Counted from the first letter of the stretch, positions 53,961 through 63,720 are shown. The stretch: DNA of 64,000 bases from JAAYJT01 sp037445555 (GCA_037445555.1 JBBIKG010000009.1:32632-96631), one strand, 5' to 3'. Notes: a model not told the origin generated them from the letters alone. Numbers and translations are program-made.

Positions 53961-54090
53961 TACGGTTTGCCGCTTTGCGAAGGCGGGGATTTCCAGCACT
54001 AAATTTCATTAGATGCACAAAGCTTGGATTAAGCACTTCACTGTCATAGAAGCACGAAACCCTCGCTTTTGCAAAACGGCTGTTACCAGC
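53961..54090. repeat. Copy B of the ~130-bp cassette-boundary repeat
   Basis: It opens TACGGTTTGCCGCTTTGCG and closes AAAACGGCTGTTACCAGC. It aligns along its whole length with the repeat at 62465-62592, sharing GCTTTGCGAAG, AGCAC(T)AAA, CTGTCA(A)TAGAAGCACG and the GTTA end. The ends are imperfect inverted repeats of each other (CGGTTT.. / ..AAAACGG). Noncoding. Lies on the left of the drm operon. Confidence 0.75.
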
Positions 54091-54152
54091 TGCCCTTCTT
54101 GTCTGTCGTGTTTGTTCGTTGTCATTTTGTGTCTGTCGTGGTGCGTAGGCTT

Positions 54153-54214
54153 GGTGGCTCTTTTGCAAAACTTGGCTTTAGCATTGGATTGTGCGGTTTT
54201 GCAAATGTGCCACC
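54153..54214. repeat. Hairpin and left direct repeat beside the drm operon
   Basis: GGTGGC and TTTTGCAAAAC at 54153-54171 pair with GTTTTGCAA and GCCACC at 54196-54214 to form a long imperfect hairpin. Its right arm (54189-54213, TTGTGCGG..TTTGCAAATGTGC) is repeated in the same direction at 62315-62345, on the other side of the operon. Confidence 0.6.
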
Positions 54215-54239
54215 AATAGCTTTGGCTTTCCGTGTCGGC

Positions 54240-56141
54240 CTATGTAAAGAAACCAAAGTCTTTGTCAATTAGTAATGCTCTGTCTAAAAAGCTATTAAAC
54301 TCTTCGCAAGATGTTTCGGGCAATAGCGAACAAGAATAACAGGCTGCTAAATTCATTCCCCCAATTCCTTGACCGTCTGAGTGGTAACATACTGGGTCGG
54401 ATGCACAATCGTTGCTACGGAACAAAGCTGATTCCAAAATCTTTTTGAAAGATGTCGGGTCTGATTGTGTGATAATACCTCCATAACTGCCTTCTGAACC
54501 TGCGACTGTATAAAGCAAAAGTCCTTGCATATTATCACTATCAACAAACAATCTTTCATTCAATGAAGTCGCAGCATAGCCGCAAAGAAATTCTAATTCT
54601 TTTACAAGTAAATGTGAAAGCGTATGCACTAAAACGAACTTTGCCAAATGTCTGTTGTCTAAGAATTTATTTTTTTGAATGATTTCCGATAGTGAAATTC
54701 TGTCTTGTAAAATGTCAATACGTTTTCTAAATGCTGGTGTATTTTCGTAATGCTTGTAAAACCATTCATCAATTTTTATTTTGTCAAGGTCAATGAAAAT
54801 TCCTTCGCCAAAACTTTCGGTTGCCAAAAGATAACTTGTGTTTACCGCTTGCGATGAAGTGTATTTTATTTTTACAGGCGTTTGATTATCGCCCTCACGT
54901 ATAAACAAATCTTTGTCAAAGGGTTCTTGTCTTGTAAATGCAGTTTGAACGGTTGTAAGTTTCAGGCGTTTAACTTTTATGAGTGTTGAAATCCCATATT
55001 CTGAAAGCGTATCCGTAACCTGATTTTCGTATGTAAGATTACTATTTTGTTCCTCTCTGTAATTTGGGTGTTCTAAGATGAACTTATATTCCTTCAAACG
55101 ATATTGAATTTCTGCTTCAAATGTTGCTTCATCTTTTTCTTCAACAAAATCATCAATCGTTTGCTTGTCATAACGGTTTTGAAATGTTGTGTAGATAATT
55201 TCTTTGCTTACTCCACTTGCTAACAAATTTCTGATTGTTGCTTTATCGTCTTGTTTTATCTCTTGATTTTTCTTAGGCAAATATAAACTGTTAATGTAAA
55301 GCGGATAGTAAACACTGTTGCTCGTTCTGATAACGGGTTTAAGTTGCTTTTCTTTATCTTTTCCAATTCTTAAACCGAACAAACCTGCAAGCGTTACTTC
55401 TCGTCCGTTTGCTTTGCAACCTTTGTTCACGCACTTTACACGAATACCTGCTAAGTCAGCAAAAGTTTCCGAACGCAAGTATCTTAAATCTTGATTATCA
55501 CAACATTTTTCTGCCCAATCAATGCGGATATTTCCACCGTCTGCGTCTTCTTCTTTCACATTCTTTTCTGCTCGATTCCAATACTCCCAAGGCAAGTCCC
55601 GTATTTCTCCATTTGGTGCAGTCATAATGAAGCGGACTTGTTCCAATTCATAATATTTCTTTTTCTTGTTTTTGGCTTTCGCTTCCTCAAAACAGTGGTA
55701 GCATTTTGGTTTAATGAATTTATCACCTGCATTTGGCTCATTTAATTTCTGTAACGTTTGGTTCCAACTACGCCACCAATCTTTGATATGTCTAAATCTT
55801 TCGCAGTTAGGGCAATACATCCATTCTGGAAAATATTTTGCACTTGCAATTCTCTTTGTTTCCAAAGGAACAGAGTCATTTTGGATATACGGATTAGAAA
55901 TGTTAGTTGGAACTCGAACGAATTTTTGAAGTTGCTTAAAATGAACCTGCAAGCGTTTCAGCAAACGATTATCTTCAATAATAAATTCGTCTTGGTCAAA
56001 AATTCTTGAACCGTCTGAAAAGAATTTCCATTTATCAAATTGCTCTACAATTAGAGCACCTTTTGAAGTTTCCAAAATGGAACCTACTCCACCATAGGCA
56101 GTAAGCATTTTTCTTGTTTGCGATTGAATATATTTTGGCAT
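54240..56141 (-). CDS. drmB: DrmB-like DUF1998 protein of a DISARM-type defence system
   Basis: A 633-aa protein with the DUF1998 layout. It has several cysteine pairs: WMYCPNCERF near residue 109, KCYHCFEE, CCDNQD and VKCVNKGCKAN. The C-terminus carries CASDPVCYHSDGQGIGG and AACYSCSLLPETSCEEF, the DUF1998 zinc cluster. In DISARM, DrmB works with the DrmA helicase to recognise incoming phage DNA. The ATG at 56141 is preferred to a TTG at 56168 inside drmA, and follows the drmA stop by 7 bp. It is the last gene of the operon; drmC and a methyltransferase, which usually follow, are missing. Base composition is AT-rich. Confidence 0.8.
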   Translation of the reverse strand: MPKYIQSQTRKMLTAYGGVGSILETSKGALIVEQFDKWKFFSDGSRIFDQDEFIIEDNRLLKRLQVHFKQLQKFVRVPTNISNPYIQNDSVPLETKRIASAKYFPEWMYCPNCERFRHIKDWWRSWNQTLQKLNEPNAGDKFIKPKCYHCFEEAKAKNKKKKYYELEQVRFIMTAPNGEIRDLPWEYWNRAEKNVKEEDADGGNIRIDWAEKCCDNQDLRYLRSETFADLAGIRVKCVNKGCKANGREVTLAGLFGLRIGKDKEKQLKPVIRTSNSVYYPLYINSLYLPKKNQEIKQDDKATIRNLLASGVSKEIIYTTFQNRYDKQTIDDFVEEKDEATFEAEIQYRLKEYKFILEHPNYREEQNSNLTYENQVTDTLSEYGISTLIKVKRLKLTTVQTAFTRQEPFDKDLFIREGDNQTPVKIKYTSSQAVNTSYLLATESFGEGIFIDLDKIKIDEWFYKHYENTPAFRKRIDILQDRISLSEIIQKNKFLDNRHLAKFVLVHTLSHLLVKELEFLCGYAATSLNERLFVDSDNMQGLLLYTVAGSEGSYGGIITQSDPTSFKKILESALFRSNDCASDPVCYHSDGQGIGGMNLAACYSCSLLPETSCEEFNSFLDRALLIDKDFGFFT

Positions 56142-56148
56142 AGTGATT

Positions 56149-59100
56149 TTATCTTGGGTTAAATGCAAATGTTTCTTTTATTTGTATGAATGTGTCGTCA
56201 TCAACTTCTCGCATTGATTGCATTACAATCCAATCATCAACATCGGAAACTCCAACCTGTGTTGGTCGTTTCAATAATTCGTCATATTTCTTCAAACCAA
56301 TATTCTGAACTCGTTCTTCCCAATCATTGGCTAAAAAATCAATACGACTTTCAAAAAATTCATACTCGGCTATGTTATTTTGGAAACGGTCTTTTAAAAA
56401 TTGTTTTAGTTCGTCTATGTGTTCTTTTTGGAAATACTGTGCGTCATAATTTTGGTTCAATCCTGAAACTTTATGGCGCACATACGTTATCATTAAAGTA
56501 GTGAGCATTTTATCAATCGTATTTTCCGTAAATGGCGTTACGCTTAAGGGTTCAATACTTTTATAAAACGCCTGATGAAACGGAATGTAATGTTCAAAAT
56601 AAGATTTATCTCTTGCCTGATTTGGGTTTAAGAAAGTAACAACCAAACCATCAACTTTACGCCCTACACGACTTGAAGCCTGAATGTATTCTGCAATGTT
56701 TTTAGGCATTCCGTTAATCAACATCAAGCTTAATCTGCCAATATCAATTCCTACGGAGAACATATTGGTTGCAAGCACCAAATCAATAACATCGGATTTT
56801 ACGGCTTTAAACGCCACACCTTTATCTGAAACCCTCTCAACCAATTCAACACTGTTTTCCAGCTGTTTTAAAACGGTTTTTATTTTACTGCTTTCAACTC
56901 TTGCGGTTAATTCTTCGGTTCTGTCTTCAAGAAACCTGTGATTGTAATTCCATGGGTTGTCAATTCCCCAAAGTCTTTTTTGTAGCGTACGAGTATTTGT
57001 TATAACCTCATCACCAACTTTATTTCTAATTTTCCCGACATCTTTCAGCGAATTGTAGTAGGAAACTACCGTCCAATAATTGTCATTGATTGGTTCTTTG
57101 TTTTCAATTCTAGCTTCCAATAAATGGGCAATCACTTGAAGTTGTGTATCAATAGCCGTTTTGCCAACAGGCATAAAGCCAATGTATTTTCTTCGGCTTT
57201 TTTCTTTTGATTCTTTGGCAAAAAAACTATCGCTGTAACTTAAACCCGATGGCGGGAAAATATTTACACTTCTTCCTCCGTAAAGTTGTTGTATTTGTTG
57301 CGTTGTGTTTCTTGTTGTCGCTGTTGAAGCGATGATTTTCGGTGTAAGATTTCGATTCTCTTTTGTGCAAAGTTTTTCAACAGCACTTTCAAAAAGTCCG
57401 ACAATTGAACCCAAAGGTCCGCTCAATAAGTGTAACTCGTCCTGAATGATTAAATCGGGTGGTAGTTTCTCATCTTCCAAACTATTGAAAAACCTATGAG
57501 CTTCACCTTTCCAAGCTAATTGAGCAAATTTGTCAACGTTTGCAAACAAAAGGGTAGGAGGTTGTGAAAAGAGCATTTCATCAACAACTTGAACAGGAAT
57601 CTGGTTGTGAAAAGAGCATTTCTTATTAAGGCATTTGATTTTGAAACTTCTTGTTTCTGCATCAAAACCATAATCGCCTTCTGAAATCAATTTTGTTCCA
57701 CACCAAGGACAAGATGAAATTTGAAACGTATTTTTTGTTTCAGGTTTACCGCTTTGTTTACTGCATTCTCGTTCTATTTCATCAACAATTTCTTTGGCTT
57801 CCGAAATTTTACCTGGTGTTAATTGATTTCCTACCCACAATCCAATGCTGATAGTTTCTTTTTTTAATTCATCTGTAAAATTCTTTCTCAAAAATTCTAA
57901 TGTAGCAATGAGTTTTGAGGCTCTTTCAAATTGTTGTGCCGTAAGCAGACGCAAAGTGTAACGCATAATTACAGAAACGCCTTGAGATGCTTTTACATCG
58001 TTCATCATTCGCCTCCAAATAATTGTAAATGCAGTAACGGCTAAATAGGCTTCTGTTTTTCCGCCACCTGTCGGAAACCAAATCAAATCCACGATTTTTT
58101 TTCTGTCGTCTGATTGCGGTTCGGTAATTCCTTTAATACTCAACAAAAGAAACGCTAATTGAAACGGCCTATATTTCGGAATTTTTTCTTCAATTCCCTT
58201 TTCGTCAAGTCGCTTATAATCGTAATTTTCAAAGAAATTCAAATCATTGTAAGGAATACTTTCATTGATTTGAGATTTATCTTTTTCCTTTTTAGTAAAA
58301 TCAGTATCGCTTGAGATAATGATTTGAATGAGCATTGCCGTATTTGCCAACTGAAAGGCACGAAAAACATCTTCATCGTTAAGGCAATCAATGTTTGCTT
58401 TTAAGCGATTGTAGTTGTAATTAAGTCGGTCAATAATTCGTTGCCCGATTTCTTGTTCTTTTGCTGTTCCTACTTTGTTTTTGGCTTTTTGTTCATCAAT
58501 CCATTTTCCGTAAAGTTCTACGAAGTTTTGCAAACGTATAATCGTTTCCGTTTTTTCAACATCGCTGAATATTGACAGATTTTTTATGTCAAGCGATTGA
58601 TTTAGCAATCTAAAAGCATCTGTATTTTCAAAGTCGGTTTCATTAAAATAGTTTTTTGTATCTTTTACATTAAATTCAGGCAGAAACGTAGTTTTCAGTA
58701 TGTTTCCTTCTTTGTTCCAAGTAACGGAACAATTATGTCCGATGCCGTAATTTTTCACTTCACGATAAAGAAAATTCAGTTCTTCTGCTTCGTGGTCAAA
58801 CGGATTTAGTTCTTGATTGGATTTGTAAGGCAGTATCTTGTCCGACTTCACTTTTATTTCTGCTTGGAATAAACATTTTGAGTTCAGTTCAGGTGTTTTA
58901 GGTGTAAAACGTTTTGATGATTGTTCTTTTGAAGTGTTTACTAACTGAATTTTTACATACTTGTTTCCTTTTACAAAGTAGGTTTTCACATTGTAACCTA
59001 ATTTGGTCTCCTTGTGAGTTTTGTCAGTAAGCGGAATTTCAATTGGTTGTAGTGTATCTTCAATTTTAATGGATTCTGAATACGAAAACGGTTTTCGTTT

Positions 59101-59787
59101 CCAAATTCGTCCGATAAGTTTTTGGAAATATTCAATGTAATTTTTTGCTGACCTGTCTTTGTAACTGTCCGTCTTTTTGAAATCGTCAAACTGCAAGCAT
59201 TCACCACTACGTTGATTTTTTCCACCTTTATCGCCTTTTAGTTCTCTTGAAAGTGATAAGTAACCGTTTTCATAAACTAAAATATCCTTGAACGGAAAGC
59301 CCAATTTTTCATCAATGAAAGCCTGATAACCTGCTTCAGCAATTTTGATTTTTATTTCGGGTTGTTTGTCTGGTGTATAATAAAAACCTCCGCTAAATTC
59401 TACTTCAATAGTTTCAACTTTCGGGTCAATGCAGAAAGTCAAACCGAAATTGTTCGGGTGAAAATGGTTTTGATTGGCTCTGTTTTCTTCTTCCGTGCTA
59501 TCCTCTTTTTTCGGTTCTGTGGCTACATCATTTTCGGTTTCTGTAACAACTTCTTCAGGTATAAGATTGTTTGCTTCTTCCGTTTCTGTTTGAAGATCTA
59601 ATTCATCTTCTTCACTTTCGGTTGCAGAAAATTTCTTTTCAGGAAATATGACTGCCGAAAAATACCGTTGCAACGGATAATCCGATAAAATTTCTTCTTC
59701 ATCAGGTAAACCAAAACTGTCCGAACCTGAACCGATTAAACCTTTTAAAAGGCGTTCTTGAAATGTATCTCTATGTTTACTGCTCAT
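56149..59787 (-). CDS. drmA: DrmA-like SF2 helicase of a DISARM-type defence system
   Basis: A 1212-aa helicase. After an acidic linker (residues about 50-110) and a large N-terminal part, the helicase core begins at about 570: DLIWFPTGGGKTEAY (motif I), ILQDELHLLSGPLGS-like DELH box (motif II, about 777), STATTRN (motif III) and QASSRVGRKVDG (motif VI, about 1036). A zinc site lies between motifs I and II (CPWCGTKL... and CLNKKCSF). The DUF1998 partner encoded next is the hallmark of DrmAB. DrmA moves along DNA with ATP and, with DrmB, blocks phage replication. The ATG overlaps the drmE stop by one base. Confidence 0.85.
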   Translation of the reverse strand: MSSKHRDTFQERLLKGLIGSGSDSFGLPDEEEILSDYPLQRYFSAVIFPEKKFSATESEEDELDLQTETEEANNLIPEEVVTETENDVATEPKKEDSTEEENRANQNHFHPNNFGLTFCIDPKVETIEVEFSGGFYYTPDKQPEIKIKIAEAGYQAFIDEKLGFPFKDILVYENGYLSLSRELKGDKGGKNQRSGECLQFDDFKKTDSYKDRSAKNYIEYFQKLIGRIWKRKPFSYSESIKIEDTLQPIEIPLTDKTHKETKLGYNVKTYFVKGNKYVKIQLVNTSKEQSSKRFTPKTPELNSKCLFQAEIKVKSDKILPYKSNQELNPFDHEAEELNFLYREVKNYGIGHNCSVTWNKEGNILKTTFLPEFNVKDTKNYFNETDFENTDAFRLLNQSLDIKNLSIFSDVEKTETIIRLQNFVELYGKWIDEQKAKNKVGTAKEQEIGQRIIDRLNYNYNRLKANIDCLNDEDVFRAFQLANTAMLIQIIISSDTDFTKKEKDKSQINESIPYNDLNFFENYDYKRLDEKGIEEKIPKYRPFQLAFLLLSIKGITEPQSDDRKKIVDLIWFPTGGGKTEAYLAVTAFTIIWRRMMNDVKASQGVSVIMRYTLRLLTAQQFERASKLIATLEFLRKNFTDELKKETISIGLWVGNQLTPGKISEAKEIVDEIERECSKQSGKPETKNTFQISSCPWCGTKLISEGDYGFDAETRSFKIKCLNKKCSFHNQIPVQVVDEMLFSQPPTLLFANVDKFAQLAWKGEAHRFFNSLEDEKLPPDLIIQDELHLLSGPLGSIVGLFESAVEKLCTKENRNLTPKIIASTATTRNTTQQIQQLYGGRSVNIFPPSGLSYSDSFFAKESKEKSRRKYIGFMPVGKTAIDTQLQVIAHLLEARIENKEPINDNYWTVVSYYNSLKDVGKIRNKVGDEVITNTRTLQKRLWGIDNPWNYNHRFLEDRTEELTARVESSKIKTVLKQLENSVELVERVSDKGVAFKAVKSDVIDLVLATNMFSVGIDIGRLSLMLINGMPKNIAEYIQASSRVGRKVDGLVVTFLNPNQARDKSYFEHYIPFHQAFYKSIEPLSVTPFTENTIDKMLTTLMITYVRHKVSGLNQNYDAQYFQKEHIDELKQFLKDRFQNNIAEYEFFESRIDFLANDWEERVQNIGLKKYDELLKRPTQVGVSDVDDWIVMQSMREVDDDTFIQIKETFAFNPR

Positions 59788-62282
59788 TAGTCTGTAATTT
59801 CTTCTTCAATTATTTTAATAGCCTTAATTGTTCTCAAAGGTGCACCATCGGACACAATTTGCTCAATATGTTCGTCTGAAAGCCAATCTAACATTTTGCC
59901 TTTTTCTTTGGTTAAAATGTAAATATTGATTTCTTCGCTAAACTCAACTCCTGCTTTAACTAATCTGCCTAAATAAGTTGTTTTTAGTGAAAAAATATTC
60001 TGAATGTTCCTGTTTAGTTCCGGGTGGTTCGTGGTTTTGATAATTGCAAGTAAATCCCGCTTTTTCATCGGAAATTTTGTTTTACTATCTTCTTTTAGCC
60101 AATATTCTAATCTTGGCTTATCAACGGACAGACCGTTTTCTTTTAGTTCTTCAAACAACGTTTCAAAATGATAGCCAAAACCTTTACTTGAAAGATAACT
60201 TCTTAATGCGTTTTTCCATAGTGAAGAAAAATTATCTACGCTTGTAAAAAGCTCTTTTTCATCAGTCATTTTTATAATGTCGTGAAGGGTTTCCTTATCT
60301 GGATTGTGATAGATTCTTACTCGGTCGCCCTTTTGAAGTTGTTTTATTTCCTTGTATAATTCTTCGTATCCATCAACGAACACTTTTTTTGATTCTCTCT
60401 CTATGGCTTTGCTTCCATCTTCAAACACAATTTCAAATCGTTGTTCATCTACTCTTGAATATTTCTGTTCGTCAAGTTCAATTAAATGCGTAATCCAATC
60501 ATCAATATTTTCTGTATTTATATTAGGCGTTTCTGGATATTTAATTCCGCAAAGTAATTCCCTGTGGATGGAGCGAAGCTCTGTTTCATCTTCTTTTTGA
60601 AAGCCGTGTAAATACATCTGCATTACTTTGGCTTCTTCCGTATAGCAAAGGATTTTTGTTTTGTGGTTGCCCGAAAGAATTTTTTGCAATAGAATATCTG
60701 TGAAAATTCCATTGCTGTAAAGTGATAGAAATAGATACGTTTTACCGTCAGGGTCTTTTTGGAAAAACTCTGAAACGGTAATGACTTTCGTATCTTTCAA
60801 TCCTGTGTAACTACCGCTTACATTTTGTTCAGGTTGTTTTAGTAGTTCAGCAATGTTTCCAAAACTGTTTAATCTTATACCTTTATGTTTGGTTTCAAAA
60901 CAATATTGAATTTCTTTTTCGTAGTGTTTCTTTATAGAATTTGGAACAACAATATAATCAATGTCTGTTGCATTTTTGAACCAATTATCTTTTGCATTTG
61001 CTTTTTTAATCAGGTCAATGATGTTCTTCGTTATTGATATCAATTGTTTCAAATCTTCTTGGTAGTTTGTGTCTATGTTATAATATTCATCTTGAAAAAC
61101 TTCTTCTGCTTCGCTTTCAAAACTTGCACAAACTTCATTAGCTCTTTCTCGTATTCTATTTTCGTTGTTTATTGCTGTAATAGGATATATTCTGCGAATG
61201 AACTTTAAAAGTCGTTTTAAGTTTATTAGATTTTCGTAATGCTTTTCAGTTTCCACAATGAAATTTGTAAATTTCATTGTTGCTTCACTTAACTCTGTAT
61301 TGCTGATAATTTCAGGAGTTAGGTTTTGATATTGCTGTTGATTAAAGAATTTTATTTCAGGTAAAGTCCAATTCCATTTCAGAACTTCAAAGTTTTCGCC
61401 TGTTTCAATATCCTGTGTTCCGATAAAAATACAGCGATTGAACTTTTGTTGTCTATAAGCCTTAGATATTGAAGAAATGGATTGTTGGTATTTAGTGTCG
61501 CCAATGAAAGCGATTGTGTCAATAGGAATGCCTTTTTCAATAAAATTTTCTTTGGCGGTATTGAAATCATTTACCACAATTAACAAAGGGTCAAAAGGTG
61601 TGTCAGGGTATACTTCGCCAATTTTGTTTACATACAGGAATGGAATACAACTTGGGATTTTGGGAAGAATTTCGTTTTTTGAAGCTACAATAATTACTTT
61701 GTTATTATTCTTTAACGGCAGTTGAATTTCTCTCGAAATGAAATAGGAAATAATGCCTTTGTAAGTTTCATATTCGGCAAAAATCTTTTTTCTAAGATTT
61801 TCATATCCTTTGTTTCTTTGAATAAGAGTTTCTCTACTTGCTATTTCTCTTATTTTGGAGCTAAACTTAGTTGAAATGGAAATATAATTTTCAGGATTCT
61901 CAAGATCAATTCTCTTAGTATTTCCCAAAGGTAAAATGCGAACTTGAGTTCCGGTTACTTCTCTTACTATTGATATAATACCGTCTTGTTTTGAAAGCAA
62001 AATGTCAGACAATTCAAATGTAGGTTCTTCATTACTGTTTTTCCACTGGCAATTCAAGGTCGTAGTTAGAATTGTCGGAAACAGGAAGTCATTTAGTCCT
62101 CCTTTTACTGGGGTTGTTATGAGAACGTTAGTTCTATCACTATTCAGAACTTTGTCAATGAGGAAGGAATTAATCGTGTCGAACTTGGAAAAATTGTCTT
62201 TGTGGAAATTGAAAGTCTGATTGAGCGATTGTCTGCTATGCTCAATTAAATCCTTTAAATATTCCTTGTTTAATACATCCAT
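59787..62282 (-). CDS. drmE: DrmE-like protein of a class 2 DISARM system
   Basis: An 831-aa protein in the position and size range of DrmE, the class-2-specific DISARM component. Near residue 57 it has NVLITTPVKGGLNDFLFP, like a P-loop strand with a degenerate Walker A. TIAFIGDTKYQ at about 260 looks like a second strand of a helicase-like fold. The C-terminal third is helical and charged. No intact ATPase or nuclease motif is seen. It leads a three-gene operon with drmA and drmB, joined by a 1-bp overlap. I base the name on position and size; homology should be confirmed. Confidence 0.62.
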   Translation of the reverse strand: MDVLNKEYLKDLIEHSRQSLNQTFNFHKDNFSKFDTINSFLIDKVLNSDRTNVLITTPVKGGLNDFLFPTILTTTLNCQWKNSNEEPTFELSDILLSKQDGIISIVREVTGTQVRILPLGNTKRIDLENPENYISISTKFSSKIREIASRETLIQRNKGYENLRKKIFAEYETYKGIISYFISREIQLPLKNNNKVIIVASKNEILPKIPSCIPFLYVNKIGEVYPDTPFDPLLIVVNDFNTAKENFIEKGIPIDTIAFIGDTKYQQSISSISKAYRQQKFNRCIFIGTQDIETGENFEVLKWNWTLPEIKFFNQQQYQNLTPEIISNTELSEATMKFTNFIVETEKHYENLINLKRLLKFIRRIYPITAINNENRIRERANEVCASFESEAEEVFQDEYYNIDTNYQEDLKQLISITKNIIDLIKKANAKDNWFKNATDIDYIVVPNSIKKHYEKEIQYCFETKHKGIRLNSFGNIAELLKQPEQNVSGSYTGLKDTKVITVSEFFQKDPDGKTYLFLSLYSNGIFTDILLQKILSGNHKTKILCYTEEAKVMQMYLHGFQKEDETELRSIHRELLCGIKYPETPNINTENIDDWITHLIELDEQKYSRVDEQRFEIVFEDGSKAIERESKKVFVDGYEELYKEIKQLQKGDRVRIYHNPDKETLHDIIKMTDEKELFTSVDNFSSLWKNALRSYLSSKGFGYHFETLFEELKENGLSVDKPRLEYWLKEDSKTKFPMKKRDLLAIIKTTNHPELNRNIQNIFSLKTTYLGRLVKAGVEFSEEINIYILTKEKGKMLDWLSDEHIEQIVSDGAPLRTIKAIKIIEEEITD

Positions 62283-62314
62283 GACCAAACTAAAAGATTC
62301 TGTTGTTACTTGGG

Positions 62315-62345
62315 TTGTGCGTTGGGGCAAAAGCAAATGTGCTGC
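62315..62345. repeat. Right direct repeat beside the drm operon
   Basis: TTGTGCGTTGGGGCAAAAGC and following AAATGTGCTGC resemble 54189-54213 in the same direction. It can pair with GCAGCTCTTTTGATTTTGC at about 62370-62390, again forming an imperfect hairpin. Confidence 0.55.
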
Positions 62346-62464
62346 ATTGGTTCTGCTTTGAGCGTGGGGATGCAGCTCTTTTGATTTTGCTAAAGCGTTG
62401 GCATTTTATCTGTCATTTTTGTGTTCGTTTTCTATCTGCTGTGTCGTCTTTTAGGGTTGCACAC

Positions 62465-62592
62465 AACGGTTTTCGGCTTTGCGAAGTGGCGGATTTTCAG
62501 CACAAATGTTAATTTGAAAAACAGAACTTGAACCTTGCACTAAACTGTCAATAGAAGCACGTCAGCCCGCCTGACGCAAAACCGATGTTAGC
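62465..62592. repeat. Copy A of the ~130-bp cassette-boundary repeat
   Basis: It opens AACGGTTTTCGGCTTTGCG and closes CGCAAAACCGATGTTAGC, which are imperfect inverted repeats of each other. The full length aligns with copy B at 53961-54090. It separates the drm operon from rsgA. An integron-like or MITE-like boundary is possible. Confidence 0.75.
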
Positions 62593-62652
62593 GGTTCGGT
62601 GTTTGTTGTTATATCTATCTTTCTCAACTTAGTCGTGTCTCTAATTTCGAGT

Positions 62653-63720
62653 TTAGAACTTATTTTTCTTCATATCCTTTTTGTAGTTCTTAATCACTTT
62701 TCCAAACTCTTTATCTTTTTTTCGTCTCTCTTCAATTGTTGATTCAAAATGTGCTTTTTCCAGCTCCATTTTCAGATAGTTTTCATAGGAATTTATGTCA
62801 ATATTTCCTTTTTCAACTGCTTCAATTACCGAACAACCGATTTCATTTGTATGTGTACAATCTTTAAATTTGCAATTTAGCGAAAGGCGGATAATTCTGT
62901 CAAAAGTAGTTTCTAATCCGCCTGAAGTATCTGCAATTCCTACCTCTCTCATTCCCGGATTATCAACAAGAATACCACCGCTTTCAAGAACTATTAATTC
63001 CCTATGACTTGTTATGTGTTTTCCTTTATTTGTACTTAGGCTAATAGAATCCGTTCTCATTAAAGTTTTTCCAGAGAGATTGTTCAATAAAGTTGACTTT
63101 CCCACTCCTGAAGAACCAAGCATACAATAGGTTTTACCTTTTTCAATAGCCAGTTTAAGCTCTTCGTATCCATCATGAGTTTCGTTACTAATTGCAAAAA
63201 CTACAATGTCTTTTATTCGTTGTTTAATACTATCAATAATTTCAGTAATCTTTTGATTATTTATTAAATCAGTTTTCGTCAATACAATTATTGGTTTTAC
63301 TTTAGACGAATAACAAATTGTCAGGTATCTTTCAAGTCTATTGATATTAAAGTCTCTGTCAGCGGCTTGAATAAGAAATGCATAGTCAATATTTGTTGCT
63401 ATTATTTGTATCTCTCCAAATTGACCAACGGCTTGTCTTGTAATCATTGATAATCTCGGAAGAGTTTTATGGATTACCGAAAATTCAGAATCATAGGTTG
63501 TCAATGCAACCCAATCGCCAACTGCTGGGAAATCTATACGACTTTTTGCTGAAAACCGTAAATTCCCTGTTATTTCGGCTTCATATTCACCGTTTTCGGT
63601 TTTTACAATATATCTTTCCTTATGTTCCGCAATGACTCTTCCAATCTCAAAGTCTATAAGGTTATTCTCAACTCTTAATTTCTGGAGTTTGTCATTGTAT
63701 CCAAAATCTTCTAATTTCAT
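62653..63720 (-). CDS. rsgA: Ribosome small-subunit-dependent GTPase A
   Basis: A 355-aa circularly permuted GTPase that helps mature the 30S subunit. An OB-fold N-terminus (SRIDFPAVGDWVAL) leads to the GTPase with LTKTDLI (G4), MLGSSGVGKSTLLNNL (G1, near residue 207), VDNPGMREVG (G3), then a zinc site CKFKDCTHTNEIGC near 283. The last residues are lysine-rich. It is AT-rich like the drm genes and sits alone between repeat copies, so it is likely a mobile extra copy rather than the housekeeping gene. That last point is inference. Confidence 0.92.
   Translation of the reverse strand: MKLEDFGYNDKLQKLRVENNLIDFEIGRVIAEHKERYIVKTENGEYEAEITGNLRFSAKSRIDFPAVGDWVALTTYDSEFSVIHKTLPRLSMITRQAVGQFGEIQIIATNIDYAFLIQAADRDFNINRLERYLTICYSSKVKPIIVLTKTDLINNQKITEIIDSIKQRIKDIVVFAISNETHDGYEELKLAIEKGKTYCMLGSSGVGKSTLLNNLSGKTLMRTDSISLSTNKGKHITSHRELIVLESGGILVDNPGMREVGIADTSGGLETTFDRIIRLSLNCKFKDCTHTNEIGCSVIEAVEKGNIDINSYENYLKMELEKAHFESTIEERRKKDKEFGKVIKNYKKDMKKNKF

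Noticed and set aside
53863..54272. Short frames in both directions between the GT32 and drmB genes
   Set aside because: They fall inside the boundary repeat and its hairpin, which explain the sequence better; no protein motif.
53961..62592. Classical integron attC sites
   Set aside because: The repeat ends do not fit the RYYYAAC/GTTRRRY cores and no integron integrase is present; only the general form is similar.
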